Assembly: GCF_021462415.1 (NCBI RefSeq)
Contig: NZ_JAKEDS010000001.1
Location: 1,150,273-1,214,272 of the forward strand
Direction of reading: 5' to 3'
DNA: 64,000 bases
Source of the DNA: Rhodohalobacter sp. 614A
Lineage (GTDB): Bacteria > Bacteroidota > Rhodothermia > Balneolales > Balneolaceae
Shown piece by piece: positions 1-9,891 of this stretch. The first letter of the stretch is position 1, and each line of letters begins with the position of its first letter. A program made the translations under genes and the position numbers. The notes under the pieces were generated by a model. That model ran no database searches. It was not told where the DNA came from and saw only the letters and a program-made list of their open reading frames with translations.

Positions 1-360
1 AAACAACTTTCTTCCGGAAGCAGGAAGAAATTGGCATTTTGTGCAGCTATTCTCACCAATCCCAAGCTCCTCTTTTTGGACGAACCGTTTGAAAGTGTGG
101 ATGTCATTTCTATCGGCAGAATGAAGAACGTTATCAGAAGGCTGCGGGATAAAGGCGCGACAATTTTTATCACCAGCCATATCCTGGAAGTTGTCGAAAA
201 TCTTTGTGATGATATCGCTATCCTTCACAAAGGGAAAATTCTTGCCTACCTGGATTCGGAAAGCCGGCGCGATCTCGAGAAAGATTCAAACCTGAATGAA
301 ATATTTGAGCAGTACGTAGAGAGTGATGCAAAAAGCGAAGACCGGCTTAGCTGGCTATAG
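1..360 (+). CDS. ABC transporter ATP-binding protein, C-terminal part (cut by window edge)
   Basis: The reading frame is open from base 1, so the 5' end lies outside the window. The visible part holds the ABC signature (LSSGSRKK, bases 16-27 region), Walker B with catalytic Glu (LFLDEP, about base 70-87), a D-loop (ESVD) and the H-loop His (ITSH, about base 175-180). These are the elements of a nucleotide-binding domain that hydrolyses ATP to drive a membrane partner. The short C-terminal extension after the H-loop resembles ABC-2 type exporter ATPases (CcmA/NatA-like), but the substrate cannot be told. The last 14 bases overlap the stop end of the convergent MFS gene. No membrane partner is visible here; it would be upstream of the window. 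Confidence 0.9.
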   Translation, partial: KQLSSGSRKKLAFCAAILTNPKLLFLDEPFESVDVISIGRMKNVIRRLRDKGATIFITSHILEVVENLCDDIAILHKGKILAYLDSESRRDLEKDSNLNEIFEQYVESDAKSEDRLSWL

Positions 361-1561
361 AGGTTTCGGCATCGGCGGAAGGTATTTCACCGTGCAAGAC
401 TACGAGACTTGTTATCATAAATAAGAAACCCGTCAAAGCCGTAAAATAGAATGTGCCTTCCAGGCTGACGTAGAGATACACCAGTCCGAGTAAATACGGC
501 CCAAGGGCTTGCCCGATTCTCATTACCATCCAGTTTACAGATAAGAAAGCAGCACGAAATTCTTTGGGTGCGTACCCGGTCAGGAGGTTCAAAATACTGG
601 GGATATTCATTCCCTGTGCCACACCAAAAAGAGAAATCGGTATTGCAAAAAACCAGATATTATCGATGGAAGGGATAATGAGAAAGATGAGAAAATAGAG
701 TGTAGCTGCCGTTTTGATCAACGTCTGTTCGTTAAAACGTGCCGTTAATTTCCCGAGTTGGGCAGAGGTGATGGCCGTTACAAGTGAAGAACTGGAGAGG
801 ATAGCCCCGATAGCAAACGAGGTTTTCGCAAATTTCTCATCAAGCAGAATGGTGAAAAATGTAATATACCCACCATACAAAATGATGAAGGTAAAAAACA
901 TGCACAGGAATAATCCCAAGACCGTTTTGGAAAGTAAGGCCGATTTGATCTCTTTCAAGTAGAACTTTATTTCCAACCCGTTTTTTTCCTTTTCATTCTG
1001 CAGGGAAAAGAGTGCGAAGAGTCCAACAGGCAGGGCAATGAGACTCAGGTAAAATGGGTAGGACCAACCAATAATAGCCAAGGCTCCGCCAATTGCGGGA
1101 TAGAGTGCGGTGCCAATACTGAGCACGCTTCCGTTGTAACCCATAACGGTTGCACGGTCGTTGCCAAGGTAAAGATCGCCAATCAATGTCAGGTTTAATA
1201 CTCCGAGCGCCGCGCTCCCGATTCCCTGGAATACGCGGAACATCAGGAGTTCCTGGAATGTATCGGCGAGGGCACAGGCGGTTCCTGCAATCCCAAAAAG
1301 AAAGAGAGAAGGAACCAGAATAATTTTTCGGTTGAAGCGGTCGGCAAGAATCCCAAAAATCGGCGTAAAAATAATTCCCGGAATCGTAAAAAATGTGATG
1401 AGAAGCCCAATTTGGTTGGTGTTTACATCAAGAGCCCGTCCAATGGAAGGAAACGCAGGAGCAATACTTGTGACGCCCATAACCGATGTGAGTGTAACGC
1501 CGAAAATAATGTACAAGTTAATGTCTCTAAAAAGACTGTTTTTTGAGATCTGCAGTTTCAA
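347..1561 (-). CDS. MFS transporter, drug:H+ antiporter type
   Basis: A 404-residue protein with about twelve hydrophobic segments, the normal size for a major facilitator. The loop between TM2 and TM3 carries motif A (GILADRFNRK, residues 70-79), and a glycine-rich TM5-like segment (GPYLLG-type and GGALAI) follows later, as in exporters of the DHA1/Bcr group. It should be an inner-membrane, proton-driven exporter of small molecules; the substrate is unknown. It converges with the ABC gene (14-bp overlap at the 3' ends) and diverges from the acyltransferase gene at 1782 with a 220-bp AT-rich spacer that must hold both promoters. Confidence 0.88.
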   Translation of the reverse strand: MKLQISKNSLFRDINLYIIFGVTLTSVMGVTSIAPAFPSIGRALDVNTNQIGLLITFFTIPGIIFTPIFGILADRFNRKIILVPSLFLFGIAGTACALADTFQELLMFRVFQGIGSAALGVLNLTLIGDLYLGNDRATVMGYNGSVLSIGTALYPAIGGALAIIGWSYPFYLSLIALPVGLFALFSLQNEKEKNGLEIKFYLKEIKSALLSKTVLGLFLCMFFTFIILYGGYITFFTILLDEKFAKTSFAIGAILSSSSLVTAITSAQLGKLTARFNEQTLIKTAATLYFLIFLIIPSIDNIWFFAIPISLFGVAQGMNIPSILNLLTGYAPKEFRAAFLSVNWMVMRIGQALGPYLLGLVYLYVSLEGTFYFTALTGFLFMITSLVVLHGEIPSADAETSIAS

Positions 1562-1781
1562 AAAATTAAGATTATGCCAATTTTTAGAATTTGTGCCTGT
1601 AGAAAGGCTGTAATATAAAGCCCTTTTTTATATTTTTTTTAAATCGATTTCTTTAAAACATTTTATCCAATGATCGTTCGAAATATCTTATTTTAAGATA
1701 TCCAATTCTGCCGACTACAAATTTTTGGCTAAATAATTAATATGCTTTGGGTGCATAATCAATTAAAAAAGGATTTGAGCT

Positions 1782-2537
1782 TTGTTAATTAAGAATCATG
1801 TAATCTCTGATGTCGCAAGCCGCCGATATACAATCAAATTTGCAAAAACAGAAGAGGAGGTAGAAGCTGCTCAACGGCTCCGATATAACATTTTTAAAGA
1901 AGAGCTGGATCGCAAGTTTTTATTTGAAAACGGGGTAGACAGGGATAAATATGATGATCAGGCCCACCACCTGATTGTTGTTCACAATGAAACAGACAGC
2001 ATTATCGGGACATATCGCCTGCAAAGTTACGAACAGGCAATGGCGGGAAATGGATTTACGACATCCGTACGGTTTACGTTAAATCAGCTGCCCGATCACG
2101 TGCTAAAAAATGCTGTGGAAGTAGGCCGTGCATGCATCAGTGAAAAACACCGGAGCGGAAGGGTATTGTTTCTTCTTTGGAAGGGACTTGCGGGTTACCT
2201 GGAACATTTTAAAAAGCGATACCTGTTTGGTTATGCCGCACTCGAAACAAAGAAACCGGAGGTTGCACTTCAAACGCTGGAGTACCTGAAAAAGAACAAT
2301 CATCTGCATCCGGATTATCATATTGAGCCGAGGGAAAACTACCGGTTGAAGGAGATTGACGAGTTGCCGGAAACCGAAGAAATTGATATTCCGCCGCTCT
2401 TTCAAAACTACCTGGATGTCGGCTGTACTGTTTGTGGCGGCCCCTCTTACGACCAAGAGTTAAATCTCTATCATTTCGTTATTTTATTGGATGTTGAAGC
2501 TATAACCGATCAGACAAGAAAAATGTTTTTCGGATAG
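1782..2537 (+). CDS. OlsB/GlsB-like amino-acid N-acyltransferase (GNAT superfamily)
   Basis: The 251-residue protein matches the acetyltransferase fold of OlsB-type N-acyltransferases: an Arg-Tyr pair in QRLRYNIF (residues 31-38), IIGTYRL (74-80), the conserved VGRACI (114-119) and LLWKGLAGYL (131-140). Family members move a 3-hydroxyacyl chain from ACP onto the amino group of ornithine or, in Bacteroides, glycine, the first step to ornithine or glycine lipids. The start is a TTG; an AAAAAAGGA ribosome site (1764-1772) sits 9 bases upstream, which supports it. An O-acyltransferase gene follows 44 bases downstream, completing the expected two-enzyme pathway. The amino acid used cannot be read from the sequence. 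Confidence 0.82.
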   Translation: MLIKNHVISDVASRRYTIKFAKTEEEVEAAQRLRYNIFKEELDRKFLFENGVDRDKYDDQAHHLIVVHNETDSIIGTYRLQSYEQAMAGNGFTTSVRFTLNQLPDHVLKNAVEVGRACISEKHRSGRVLFLLWKGLAGYLEHFKKRYLFGYAALETKKPEVALQTLEYLKKNNHLHPDYHIEPRENYRLKEIDELPETEEIDIPPLFQNYLDVGCTVCGGPSYDQELNLYHFVILLDVEAITDQTRKMFFG

Positions 2538-2581
2538 TACGGTTTCTTTTTTCACTTAAAATAAGATCCAATCAAATCTGA

Positions 2582-3355
2582 ATGAGAAGTGTTCGGGCCT
2601 ATATCAAGATATTCCTGCTGATTTCTTTCACGCTGGTTTCGTATGCGGTTTATCTTTCCGTCTATTTGATTTTACGTCTGTTGCGTCAGCCTTTCGAATC
2701 GTGGCGAAATCTCTATATGCGTACCTGGTCGAAAGTGACGGCACGAATTTTTAATATCAAATTTCATGTCCACGGAACGCCGCCGGAGCCGCCGTTTATT
2801 TTGGTTTCCAACCACCTGAGTTACATTGATATCCTGCCTATGTTCATCAACATGAAGTGTACATTTGTAGCCAAAAAGGAAGTGGAATCCTGGCCGGTTT
2901 TGGGATATATGGTAAAGAAAACGGGCGTTATTTTTGTGGACAGAACGGTGAAGAGGGACGTCACCCGCGTGAATGAATTACTGGAAAAAAGCCTGAATAA
3001 ATATCAGGGAATTGTGCTTTTTCCCGAAGGAACTACAACGGGCGGTGATAAAGTACTTCCATTTCGCTCCTCACTTTTAAATTACCCGGCGTCGGAATCC
3101 ATCCCGGTTTATTATTCAGCTGTACAATACCGCACATCCAAAAATGATCCTCCTGCTGATGAATCCGTATGTTTTTATGGTGCACGGGATCCATTTCACA
3201 AGCATGTTTTTAAACTCGCCGGTAATAAAAGAATAGAGTGCAGGCTCGTGTACAGCAAAGATTCTGTAGTGACAAAGGACCGAAAAGAGCTTGCGGATCA
3301 ACTTCATGACAAGGTGGAGCAGCAAGTTCTTTCTCTTCGAACAGAGATGGCTTGA
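2582..3355 (+). CDS. OlsA/PlsC-like lysophospholipid/lyso-aminolipid O-acyltransferase
   Basis: A 257-residue membrane-anchored acyltransferase. An N-terminal hydrophobic helix (residues 8-34) precedes the PlsC domain, which shows the catalytic H78-x4-D83 (NHLSYID) and the glycerol-phosphate binding block FPEGTTTGG (147-155). The family acylates 1-acyl-glycerol-3-phosphate or, for OlsA/GlsA, the hydroxyl of an N-(3-hydroxyacyl) amino acid. Its position right behind the OlsB-like gene points to the second step of an aminolipid pathway, though a general PlsC role in phosphatidic acid synthesis is also possible. The stop lies 9 bases from the stop of the convergent RND gene and there is no visible terminator between them. 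Confidence 0.85.
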   Translation: MRSVRAYIKIFLLISFTLVSYAVYLSVYLILRLLRQPFESWRNLYMRTWSKVTARIFNIKFHVHGTPPEPPFILVSNHLSYIDILPMFINMKCTFVAKKEVESWPVLGYMVKKTGVIFVDRTVKRDVTRVNELLEKSLNKYQGIVLFPEGTTTGGDKVLPFRSSLLNYPASESIPVYYSAVQYRTSKNDPPADESVCFYGARDPFHKHVFKLAGNKRIECRLVYSKDSVVTKDRKELADQLHDKVEQQVLSLRTEMA

Positions 3356-3364
3356 GTTATATCA

Positions 3365-6300
3365 TCATCCTTCTGATTCTTTCAGCTTGAATGCTTCATT
3401 CACACTCTTCCTTCGTTTCTTGGAAATGGACACAACCACAGCCGGAATCACAAAAAGCGTTAAAATAGTTGAGAAGGCGAGTCCGCCAATAACCGATCGG
3501 GCCAGCGGGCTCCAGGTTTCAGAACCGGCTCCAAATTCGAGAGCAAGTGGAATCATGGAAAAGATCGTTGTAAGAGCTGTTAACAGAATCGGGCGCATCC
3601 TGCGTTTACATGCTTCTAAAAACAGTTCGAGGTAATCGATGTTGTCGTCTTTCCCGCGCGTATTTTGATGGATAAAGTCCACAAGCACAATCCCGTTGTT
3701 TACCACAATACCAATCAACAAAACAATACCGATATACGCCGGAACGCTAAGTGAAGTGGAGGTTATGGACAGAAATACAAGAGATCCAAAAAATGCAAGC
3801 GGCAGGGAAAACATAATAATGAAAGGATCACGAAGATTTTCAAAAATGGAAGCCATTACCATGTACGTGAGAAGAATGGCAAAGATCGCCGCGATCAAAA
3901 TTTCCTGATTGCTTTGCTGTTGATCAAACAGCGAGCCGGTAAATGCATATCTGTAACCGTCTGGCATTACAATGTCATTGTCAAGAGTATTGATGATTTT
4001 TTGCCGATATTCTTCCATATCTCCGCGAACCATCACACTCACATCCAGAAGTGTTTCGCGATCTCGCCGGTTGATCCGGCTCAGGCCTTCTTCAACTTCA
4101 AAGGTGCCGAGAGCCAGAACGGGAATTCTTTGATCTTCGAACTGAGCAAGCTCCAGTGAGAAAAGGTCTTGGCGGCTTTCGAACTGATCCCGGTGCAGTT
4201 GTACCATAATGGGAATTTCCCGGCCTTCATCCCGATAATATCCGGCACGGTTTCCGCGGGTTTGAATACCCAGTTGAGTTGCTACATTGGTGGGTGAAAA
4301 TCCTGCGCGATTGATCCGTTCTTTATTCAGGTCATAAACAAGCTTCGGCTCAGGCCTGGACCGGGGATTACTCACCGACATCACATTCGGATCATCACTG
4401 AGTTCTTCCTCTAATCGAAGGGTTAGTTTTTGAAGAACTTCCATATCCGGCCCAATCAGGCTTACGCGGATACCCATATCTCCCCAGCCGCGCCCCGGAA
4501 CGCCACCGCCGAGGTTGTCAATCTCGACTTTAATTTCGGGATCTTCGAGGTCTCTTTGGAGGCGCGTGGCAATTTCGGTGGTTGTTTCTTCTCTTTGTGA
4601 TTTATCGATAAGCGTGATGCTAAGGCTGCCAACATTGCTTGAGGTACTCCATCCTTGCCTGCCGATATTGTTGATGACAGTTCGAACATTTTGGTCATCA
4701 AGCAGGCGATTGGAAATATCGCGCAAGACCATAGCCGTGGTTGCCAGTTTTGTTCCTGCGGGAAGCTCTACGTCCAGGTCAAAGGTTCCTTGGTCACTTG
4801 CGGGAAAAAACTCTTTTTCAATATTGCTGAAAATGAAATATATGCCGCCAACAATTCCCACAACTACAATCGTGATGACATACTTGTGTTTCAAAATCCA
4901 CTCCAGCAATGAGATATACCGGACTTCCAGCGATCTCATCCAGTTGAGGGTAAAATTTTGTTTCATGAATTGCTCCCGTTTCAGCATAAGAGAAGCGAGA
5001 ACCGGAATCAAAACAATAGAAGCCAGAAATGAAAAACCGATCGCGATGGAGATTGTCAAGGCAAGGTCTTTGGCTACAGATCCGGCAAATCCTGAAACCC
5101 CCAGAATGGGCACAAATACAGCAATGGTTGTTAGGGTTGATCCCATGAGTGCTCCGCCCACCTCTTTGGTTCCCTGCAATGCAGCAGTAAAGCGTGATTC
5201 TCCTGCTTCGAGATAAGAGGCAATGCTTTCGGAAACTACAATGGAGTTGTCCACCAATAAACCAATGGCCAAAGCAAGGCCTGTTATGGAGATGATGTTT
5301 AAGGTGATATCCAGTCCATACATGGCGGCGAAAGTAGCCGTCAGAGAGACAGGGATACTCATGGCAACCACAAACGCAATTCTCCATCCTCCCATAAACA
5401 GCAATAAAATCAAGACAACCACGACGAGGGCAATCAATGCGGATTGAGCAAGATTGGATATGGAATCTTCAATAAACTGGCCTTCGTTATTGAGCACCTG
5501 CATGGTTACGCTGGAGGGGAGATCGGGAGCAAAGTCGCCCATCGTTTCAATCACGGATTGGGTTACATCCAGCGTATTGGCGTCCGATTGTTTTTGGACC
5601 TCAACGGTAACACTATTCCGTCCGTTAATTTCGACAATATTCTCAATTTTTTCGTAGCCATCTTCCACATTGGCAACATCACGTACCCGAATGGGAATGC
5701 CATTTTCAACTGTAATAATTGTCTGGGCTATCCCTTCGATATTCATATACATCGACTCTGCCCGGATGCTGTAACTGGTTCGATTCGCCACGAGATTCCC
5801 GATCGGCACCTGAACATTATTGTTCCGGATGGCATTAAAAACTTCCTGCGGCATCAGGTTATGGCGGGCAAGGGCTTCCTGGTTCAGGTCTACATAAACA
5901 TTTCGGTCCAGTCCGCCACGTGTATCGGCAGAAGCTACACCGGGAATTCGTTCAAGCCGTGGTTCAATAAATTCGACAGAAAGCGTGCGCAGTTCATCAA
6001 GCCCTAAAACATCTGATTCTACACTAATTCGCATAACCGGCGACCGGTCGGGATCAAATTGGAAAATGACGGGTTCGCTTGCTTCGGTGGGCAATTCGGA
6101 TCGGATACGTTCAACAGCCTCACGCACACGCTGTTCAGTAGTCATAATATCCGTGCCGGATTGAAGACGAAGTATCATGAAAGCATTTCCCTGGCTTACG
6201 TTCGATTCAAGTGTTTCCACGCCTTCCACGCCCGATATGGCCGCTTCAATCGGTTTTACAACGAGTTGAAGCATGTCTTCCGGTGCTACATTCGCATAGT

Positions 6301-6457
6301 TCACAGAAACACCCATTACCGGTACGTTGAATGACGGATAGAGAGTTACTTTCAGGTTTGATAACGAAAAGACTCCAAATCCAATGACCAGCAGCGACAT
6401 CATAATTGCCGTGACGGGCCGCTTCAGAATGGTTTCGGTAATGGTAATTTTTTTCAT
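3365..6457 (-). CDS. RND multidrug efflux permease, second copy of the operon
   Basis: A 1030-residue inner-membrane pump of the hydrophobe/amphiphile efflux (AcrB/MdtB/SwrC-like) type, full length for the family: N-terminal TM helix, large periplasmic loop, six TM helices, and the same plan repeated. In TM4 the sequence is GLLVDNSIVV, so the first Asp of the AcrB Asp-Asp proton relay is kept and the second is Asn. In TM10 it reads GIVVNNGIV, with no Lys at the AcrB K940 position. Both variants are typical of the SwrC-like clade as I know it. It is the last gene of a minus-strand operon behind an adaptor and another RND permease, with a 147-bp gap to the latter. Confidence 0.92.
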   Translation of the reverse strand: MKKITITETILKRPVTAIMMSLLVIGFGVFSLSNLKVTLYPSFNVPVMGVSVNYANVAPEDMLQLVVKPIEAAISGVEGVETLESNVSQGNAFMILRLQSGTDIMTTEQRVREAVERIRSELPTEASEPVIFQFDPDRSPVMRISVESDVLGLDELRTLSVEFIEPRLERIPGVASADTRGGLDRNVYVDLNQEALARHNLMPQEVFNAIRNNNVQVPIGNLVANRTSYSIRAESMYMNIEGIAQTIITVENGIPIRVRDVANVEDGYEKIENIVEINGRNSVTVEVQKQSDANTLDVTQSVIETMGDFAPDLPSSVTMQVLNNEGQFIEDSISNLAQSALIALVVVVLILLLFMGGWRIAFVVAMSIPVSLTATFAAMYGLDITLNIISITGLALAIGLLVDNSIVVSESIASYLEAGESRFTAALQGTKEVGGALMGSTLTTIAVFVPILGVSGFAGSVAKDLALTISIAIGFSFLASIVLIPVLASLMLKREQFMKQNFTLNWMRSLEVRYISLLEWILKHKYVITIVVVGIVGGIYFIFSNIEKEFFPASDQGTFDLDVELPAGTKLATTAMVLRDISNRLLDDQNVRTVINNIGRQGWSTSSNVGSLSITLIDKSQREETTTEIATRLQRDLEDPEIKVEIDNLGGGVPGRGWGDMGIRVSLIGPDMEVLQKLTLRLEEELSDDPNVMSVSNPRSRPEPKLVYDLNKERINRAGFSPTNVATQLGIQTRGNRAGYYRDEGREIPIMVQLHRDQFESRQDLFSLELAQFEDQRIPVLALGTFEVEEGLSRINRRDRETLLDVSVMVRGDMEEYRQKIINTLDNDIVMPDGYRYAFTGSLFDQQQSNQEILIAAIFAILLTYMVMASIFENLRDPFIIMFSLPLAFFGSLVFLSITSTSLSVPAYIGIVLLIGIVVNNGIVLVDFIHQNTRGKDDNIDYLELFLEACKRRMRPILLTALTTIFSMIPLALEFGAGSETWSPLARSVIGGLAFSTILTLFVIPAVVVSISKKRRKSVNEAFKLKESEG

Positions 6458-6604
6458 GGATGTCGTGTTAAAGTTTCATGTCCGAGGTTCGGGGAAATAC
6501 CCAGGTTTGTGAACGGTTGAGCGAACTCTTATTTATGTAATTCTATAGTTTTGGATTTCTTTTGATTAACTATTTAAAAACGGAGCTGCAGATCATCTAA
6601 AATG

Positions 6605-9600
6605 CTACTCCTGCAACGGATCTTCTTTGTGAACCGAATCAAAACCAGCTTTTTCCACCCATCCGTTGATGATGTAGTACATGCACGGTACGGCAAATAA
6701 CATCAATACGGTGGACATTGCCAGCCCGCCAATAACGGATCGTGCCATTGGGCTCCACGTTTCAGCGCCGGAGCCAAGTTGCAGGGCAAGCGGAACCATC
6801 GCCAAAATAGTGGTGAAGGCTGTCATCAGAATCGGGCGTAATCTCCGGCTGGCTCCATCCACAATTGCCTTGTGCCGTGAATGTCCGCGAGATTGCAAGA
6901 TTTTGATGTAATCAATCATCACAATTCCATTGTTTACCACAATTCCCGTTAAAAGAACCAGCCCCACCATAGCCGTTACACTCACGGCTGTTGATGTAAT
7001 CCACAGCATTAAAAGAACGCCGGTAATAGCCAGCGGGATCGTCACCAGGATAATCAGTGGCTCAATAAGGCTCTCGAACATTGACGCCATAACCATGTAT
7101 GTGAGAATTCCCGCAATCAGGAAAGCGTAGAGCAGAAACTGAAACGATTCCTGTTGCTCCTGGGCTGATCCCCCCAGTTCATAACGGTATCCCGTTGGCC
7201 ATTCCATGGACTCCAGTTGCTGGCGTGCCTGTTGAGTAGCTGTTTGCAAATCAAGCTCTCCAAGGTTGGCTTCCACTTCAACCATGCGTTCCTGGTTAAT
7301 CCGCAAAATGTTGGATGGCCCGGTATATCGTTGAATATTGGCCAGGTTTTTCAGCGGCATCCATCCGCCGTTGGGTGTCTGAATTTGCAACTCCTGCAGA
7401 TCGGTTGACTGTGCTTTATTGATTGCTGCCGTTTCAACAAGTACCTCAAATTCAATTCCCTGGTCAACAAATGTGGTTGCCACATTTCCCTGGACGGCGT
7501 TACTGAGAGCAGTGGCTACCTGAGACGTCGTCATTCCAACGCGGGATATTCGTTCCCTGTCCATCTCAACGCGCAATTCCGGACGTCCCTGGTCAGCCGA
7601 ACTAAAGACGCTGACAATTCCGTCTATTTCGGTCAGGTTGTTCATAACACCTTGGGCAAGTTGTTCTTTTATATCCTGATCATACCCAAAAATTTGGACG
7701 ATCAAACCGGTTTCTCCATCCGGGCTGAGAGGATCCTCGCGAACTTCACGAATGTTGGCTCCGGGGATGATTCGAAGTTCATCTAAAACGGCATCGGTAA
7801 TTTCCATTTGTGAACGGGATCGGTCTGAAATGGAAGAGAGTTCAATTCGGATCCGTCCGGTATTTCCTCCGGGATTATCTGCTCCTTCAATTCCGGTTTT
7901 ATCTCCATAGTCAGAAACGATCAACCGCGCCTCGGGTACTTCATCCCGAATAATGCTTTCGGCTTGTTGGATAGTTCGCTCAAGTTCCAGAAGGCTTACC
8001 CCGGGCTCGCGCTGCACTTCAAGGATGAGAAAATTTTCATCCACCTGGGGAAAAAATTCACCGCCAAGAAGGTAATAAACCGGTAGTGAAAGGAAGAGGA
8101 GCGCAAAAGCACCGGCAACAACCAAACCGCTTTTTGAAAGAGCTCTGTCCAATTGATTCTTATAAGTATTCTCAAGCCGATCAAGATTTCTGCTTAAAAA
8201 GGGTTCCACCCGATTGCCAAAGAATCCTTTGGACGATTTGCCAATCCACTTCCAGAGTTTTAAAAACGGCCACGCAATGGCATACAGAAGGAAAAGGGGA
8301 ATGGCCGCAATTCGGGTAAAAAGGTTCTTTCGTCTCCATACAAGAATTTTCTTGAGGAGATTATCGGCAGGATCTTTTTTGTCGGCCGTAAATTTGGCTG
8401 TATCAAAAATTCTGGAACTCAATACGGGAATGAGCGTGATGGCCACTAATACCGAAACGATCAGGGCAAATGAAATTGTCAACGCCATGTCGCGGAAGAG
8501 CAATCCCGCAATTCCGGGCACAAAAAGAATCGGCAGAAAGACCACAAGTGTGGTTAATGTAGAAACGATAACAGGAGTGGCCACTTCCTGCGCGCCCGAT
8601 GTAGCCGATTGTTTGCCGTCTACTCCATCTTCCCTGAACCGAAAAATGTTTTCGAGAACGACTACCGCATTATCTACCACCAGCCCAACGGCCAATGTTA
8701 AACCGGACAGTGAAATGATGTTTAAGCTTACATCGGAGACATCCATTATGCTGAAGGTAGCGACGATGGAAATAGGAATCGAAACCGCTACAACCAGGGC
8801 AGACCGGCCGTTTCTCAGGAAAATCAAAAGAATAATTACAACCAGAATAATGGCTTGTAAACCGGTATAAAACAGATTTTGTATGGACATATTGATGAAG
8901 TCAGCACGGTTGGTCAGCACTTCGAGATCTACATCGGATGGGATGACGCTTCGGACTTCATCGAGCGATTCAACAACTCCGCCTGCCGCAGTTACAATGT
9001 TGCTGTCGCTCTGTTTGTAGATGTTGATGATTACTCCCTCATTGCCCTGTACGCGGACATTCCCGATGGGTTGTGCAATGCCGTCTTCCACATCGGCTAC
9101 ATCTTTCAGGTAAACAGGATTGCCACCTTCTGTGACAGTTACAATACTATTTCTGATCTGGTTGATATTTCGAAAATCCCCAATGGTTCGGAGAGAGAAG
9201 ACCGTTTCGCCTTCAATGAGTTCACCAGCCGGTACCTGAACATTTTCTTGCTGGAGACGGCTGGAAATAGCTGCAATATCAATATTATACCGCCGCATTT
9301 GAGCATTGCTCAACCGTACATTTACCTGTCTGTCATACCCTCCGGCCGTTTCTGCTGAAGCAATTCCGTTAATCCGCTCCAGGCGTTGCTCAATCTGTCT
9401 TGTAGAAAGTGTTCGAAGCTCCCGCGGACTGCGTGTATTGGAGGTGAGCGCAAGAACAATCACCGGCTCATCATTCGGATCATAAGAAAAAACGATCGGT
9501 TGATCGACCTCATCCGGAAGAGTACGGCGAATCATATCTAATCGTTTTCGGACTTCTGTTTCTGCCACGAAAAGATCGGTTCCCCAATTAAAATTCAGTT

Positions 9601-9877
9601 TAACAACCGATGATCCCTGGCTGGAAAGTGATCGGACGCGCCGTACCCCGGAAATACTTCCAACCTGTTCCTCGACCGGGCGGGTAATCAGAGCTTCAAT
9701 GTCTTCAGGAGCCACTCCCTCGTAGGTTGTATAAACGGTTATGGTAGGGAAAGATACATCCGGATAAAGATTGAGCCGCAGATTGTTCAAGCCATAAAGG
9801 CCAAATCCAACCAGTATGATACTGATCATCAAAAATGTGACAGGCCGTTCAACCGCTATTTTGGGAAGATTTCTCAT
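6605..9877 (-). CDS. RND multidrug efflux permease, first copy of the operon
   Basis: A 1090-residue HAE1-type RND permease. It has the usual duplicated six-TM plan with two periplasmic domains. The TM4 relay reads GLVVDNAVVV (one Asp, then Asn) and TM10 reads GIVVNNGIVM (no Lys), as in its neighbour. Compared with the second permease it has an extra stretch of about 60 residues between TM6 and the second half, with Lys-rich and hydrophobic parts (for example IAAIPLFLLYAIAWPF), likely a cytoplasmic or membrane-surface insertion. It sits 14 bp downstream of the adaptor gene, so the two are surely co-transcribed. Substrate is unknown; lipophilic drugs, detergents or lipids are typical for the family. 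Confidence 0.92.
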   Translation of the reverse strand: MRNLPKIAVERPVTFLMISIILVGFGLYGLNNLRLNLYPDVSFPTITVYTTYEGVAPEDIEALITRPVEEQVGSISGVRRVRSLSSQGSSVVKLNFNWGTDLFVAETEVRKRLDMIRRTLPDEVDQPIVFSYDPNDEPVIVLALTSNTRSPRELRTLSTRQIEQRLERINGIASAETAGGYDRQVNVRLSNAQMRRYNIDIAAISSRLQQENVQVPAGELIEGETVFSLRTIGDFRNINQIRNSIVTVTEGGNPVYLKDVADVEDGIAQPIGNVRVQGNEGVIINIYKQSDSNIVTAAGGVVESLDEVRSVIPSDVDLEVLTNRADFINMSIQNLFYTGLQAIILVVIILLIFLRNGRSALVVAVSIPISIVATFSIMDVSDVSLNIISLSGLTLAVGLVVDNAVVVLENIFRFREDGVDGKQSATSGAQEVATPVIVSTLTTLVVFLPILFVPGIAGLLFRDMALTISFALIVSVLVAITLIPVLSSRIFDTAKFTADKKDPADNLLKKILVWRRKNLFTRIAAIPLFLLYAIAWPFLKLWKWIGKSSKGFFGNRVEPFLSRNLDRLENTYKNQLDRALSKSGLVVAGAFALLFLSLPVYYLLGGEFFPQVDENFLILEVQREPGVSLLELERTIQQAESIIRDEVPEARLIVSDYGDKTGIEGADNPGGNTGRIRIELSSISDRSRSQMEITDAVLDELRIIPGANIREVREDPLSPDGETGLIVQIFGYDQDIKEQLAQGVMNNLTEIDGIVSVFSSADQGRPELRVEMDRERISRVGMTTSQVATALSNAVQGNVATTFVDQGIEFEVLVETAAINKAQSTDLQELQIQTPNGGWMPLKNLANIQRYTGPSNILRINQERMVEVEANLGELDLQTATQQARQQLESMEWPTGYRYELGGSAQEQQESFQFLLYAFLIAGILTYMVMASMFESLIEPLIILVTIPLAITGVLLMLWITSTAVSVTAMVGLVLLTGIVVNNGIVMIDYIKILQSRGHSRHKAIVDGASRRLRPILMTAFTTILAMVPLALQLGSGAETWSPMARSVIGGLAMSTVLMLFAVPCMYYIINGWVEKAGFDSVHKEDPLQE

Positions 9878-9891
9878 ATCAAACCAATGGA

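Noticed and set aside
4515-5216. 233-codon open frame on the plus strand inside the RND gene
   Set aside because: It is antisense to a well-supported pump gene; Ser/Thr-rich composition marks it as a shadow.
8214-8870. 218-codon open frame antisense to the first RND pump
   Set aside because: Shadow of a real gene with no recognisable domain.
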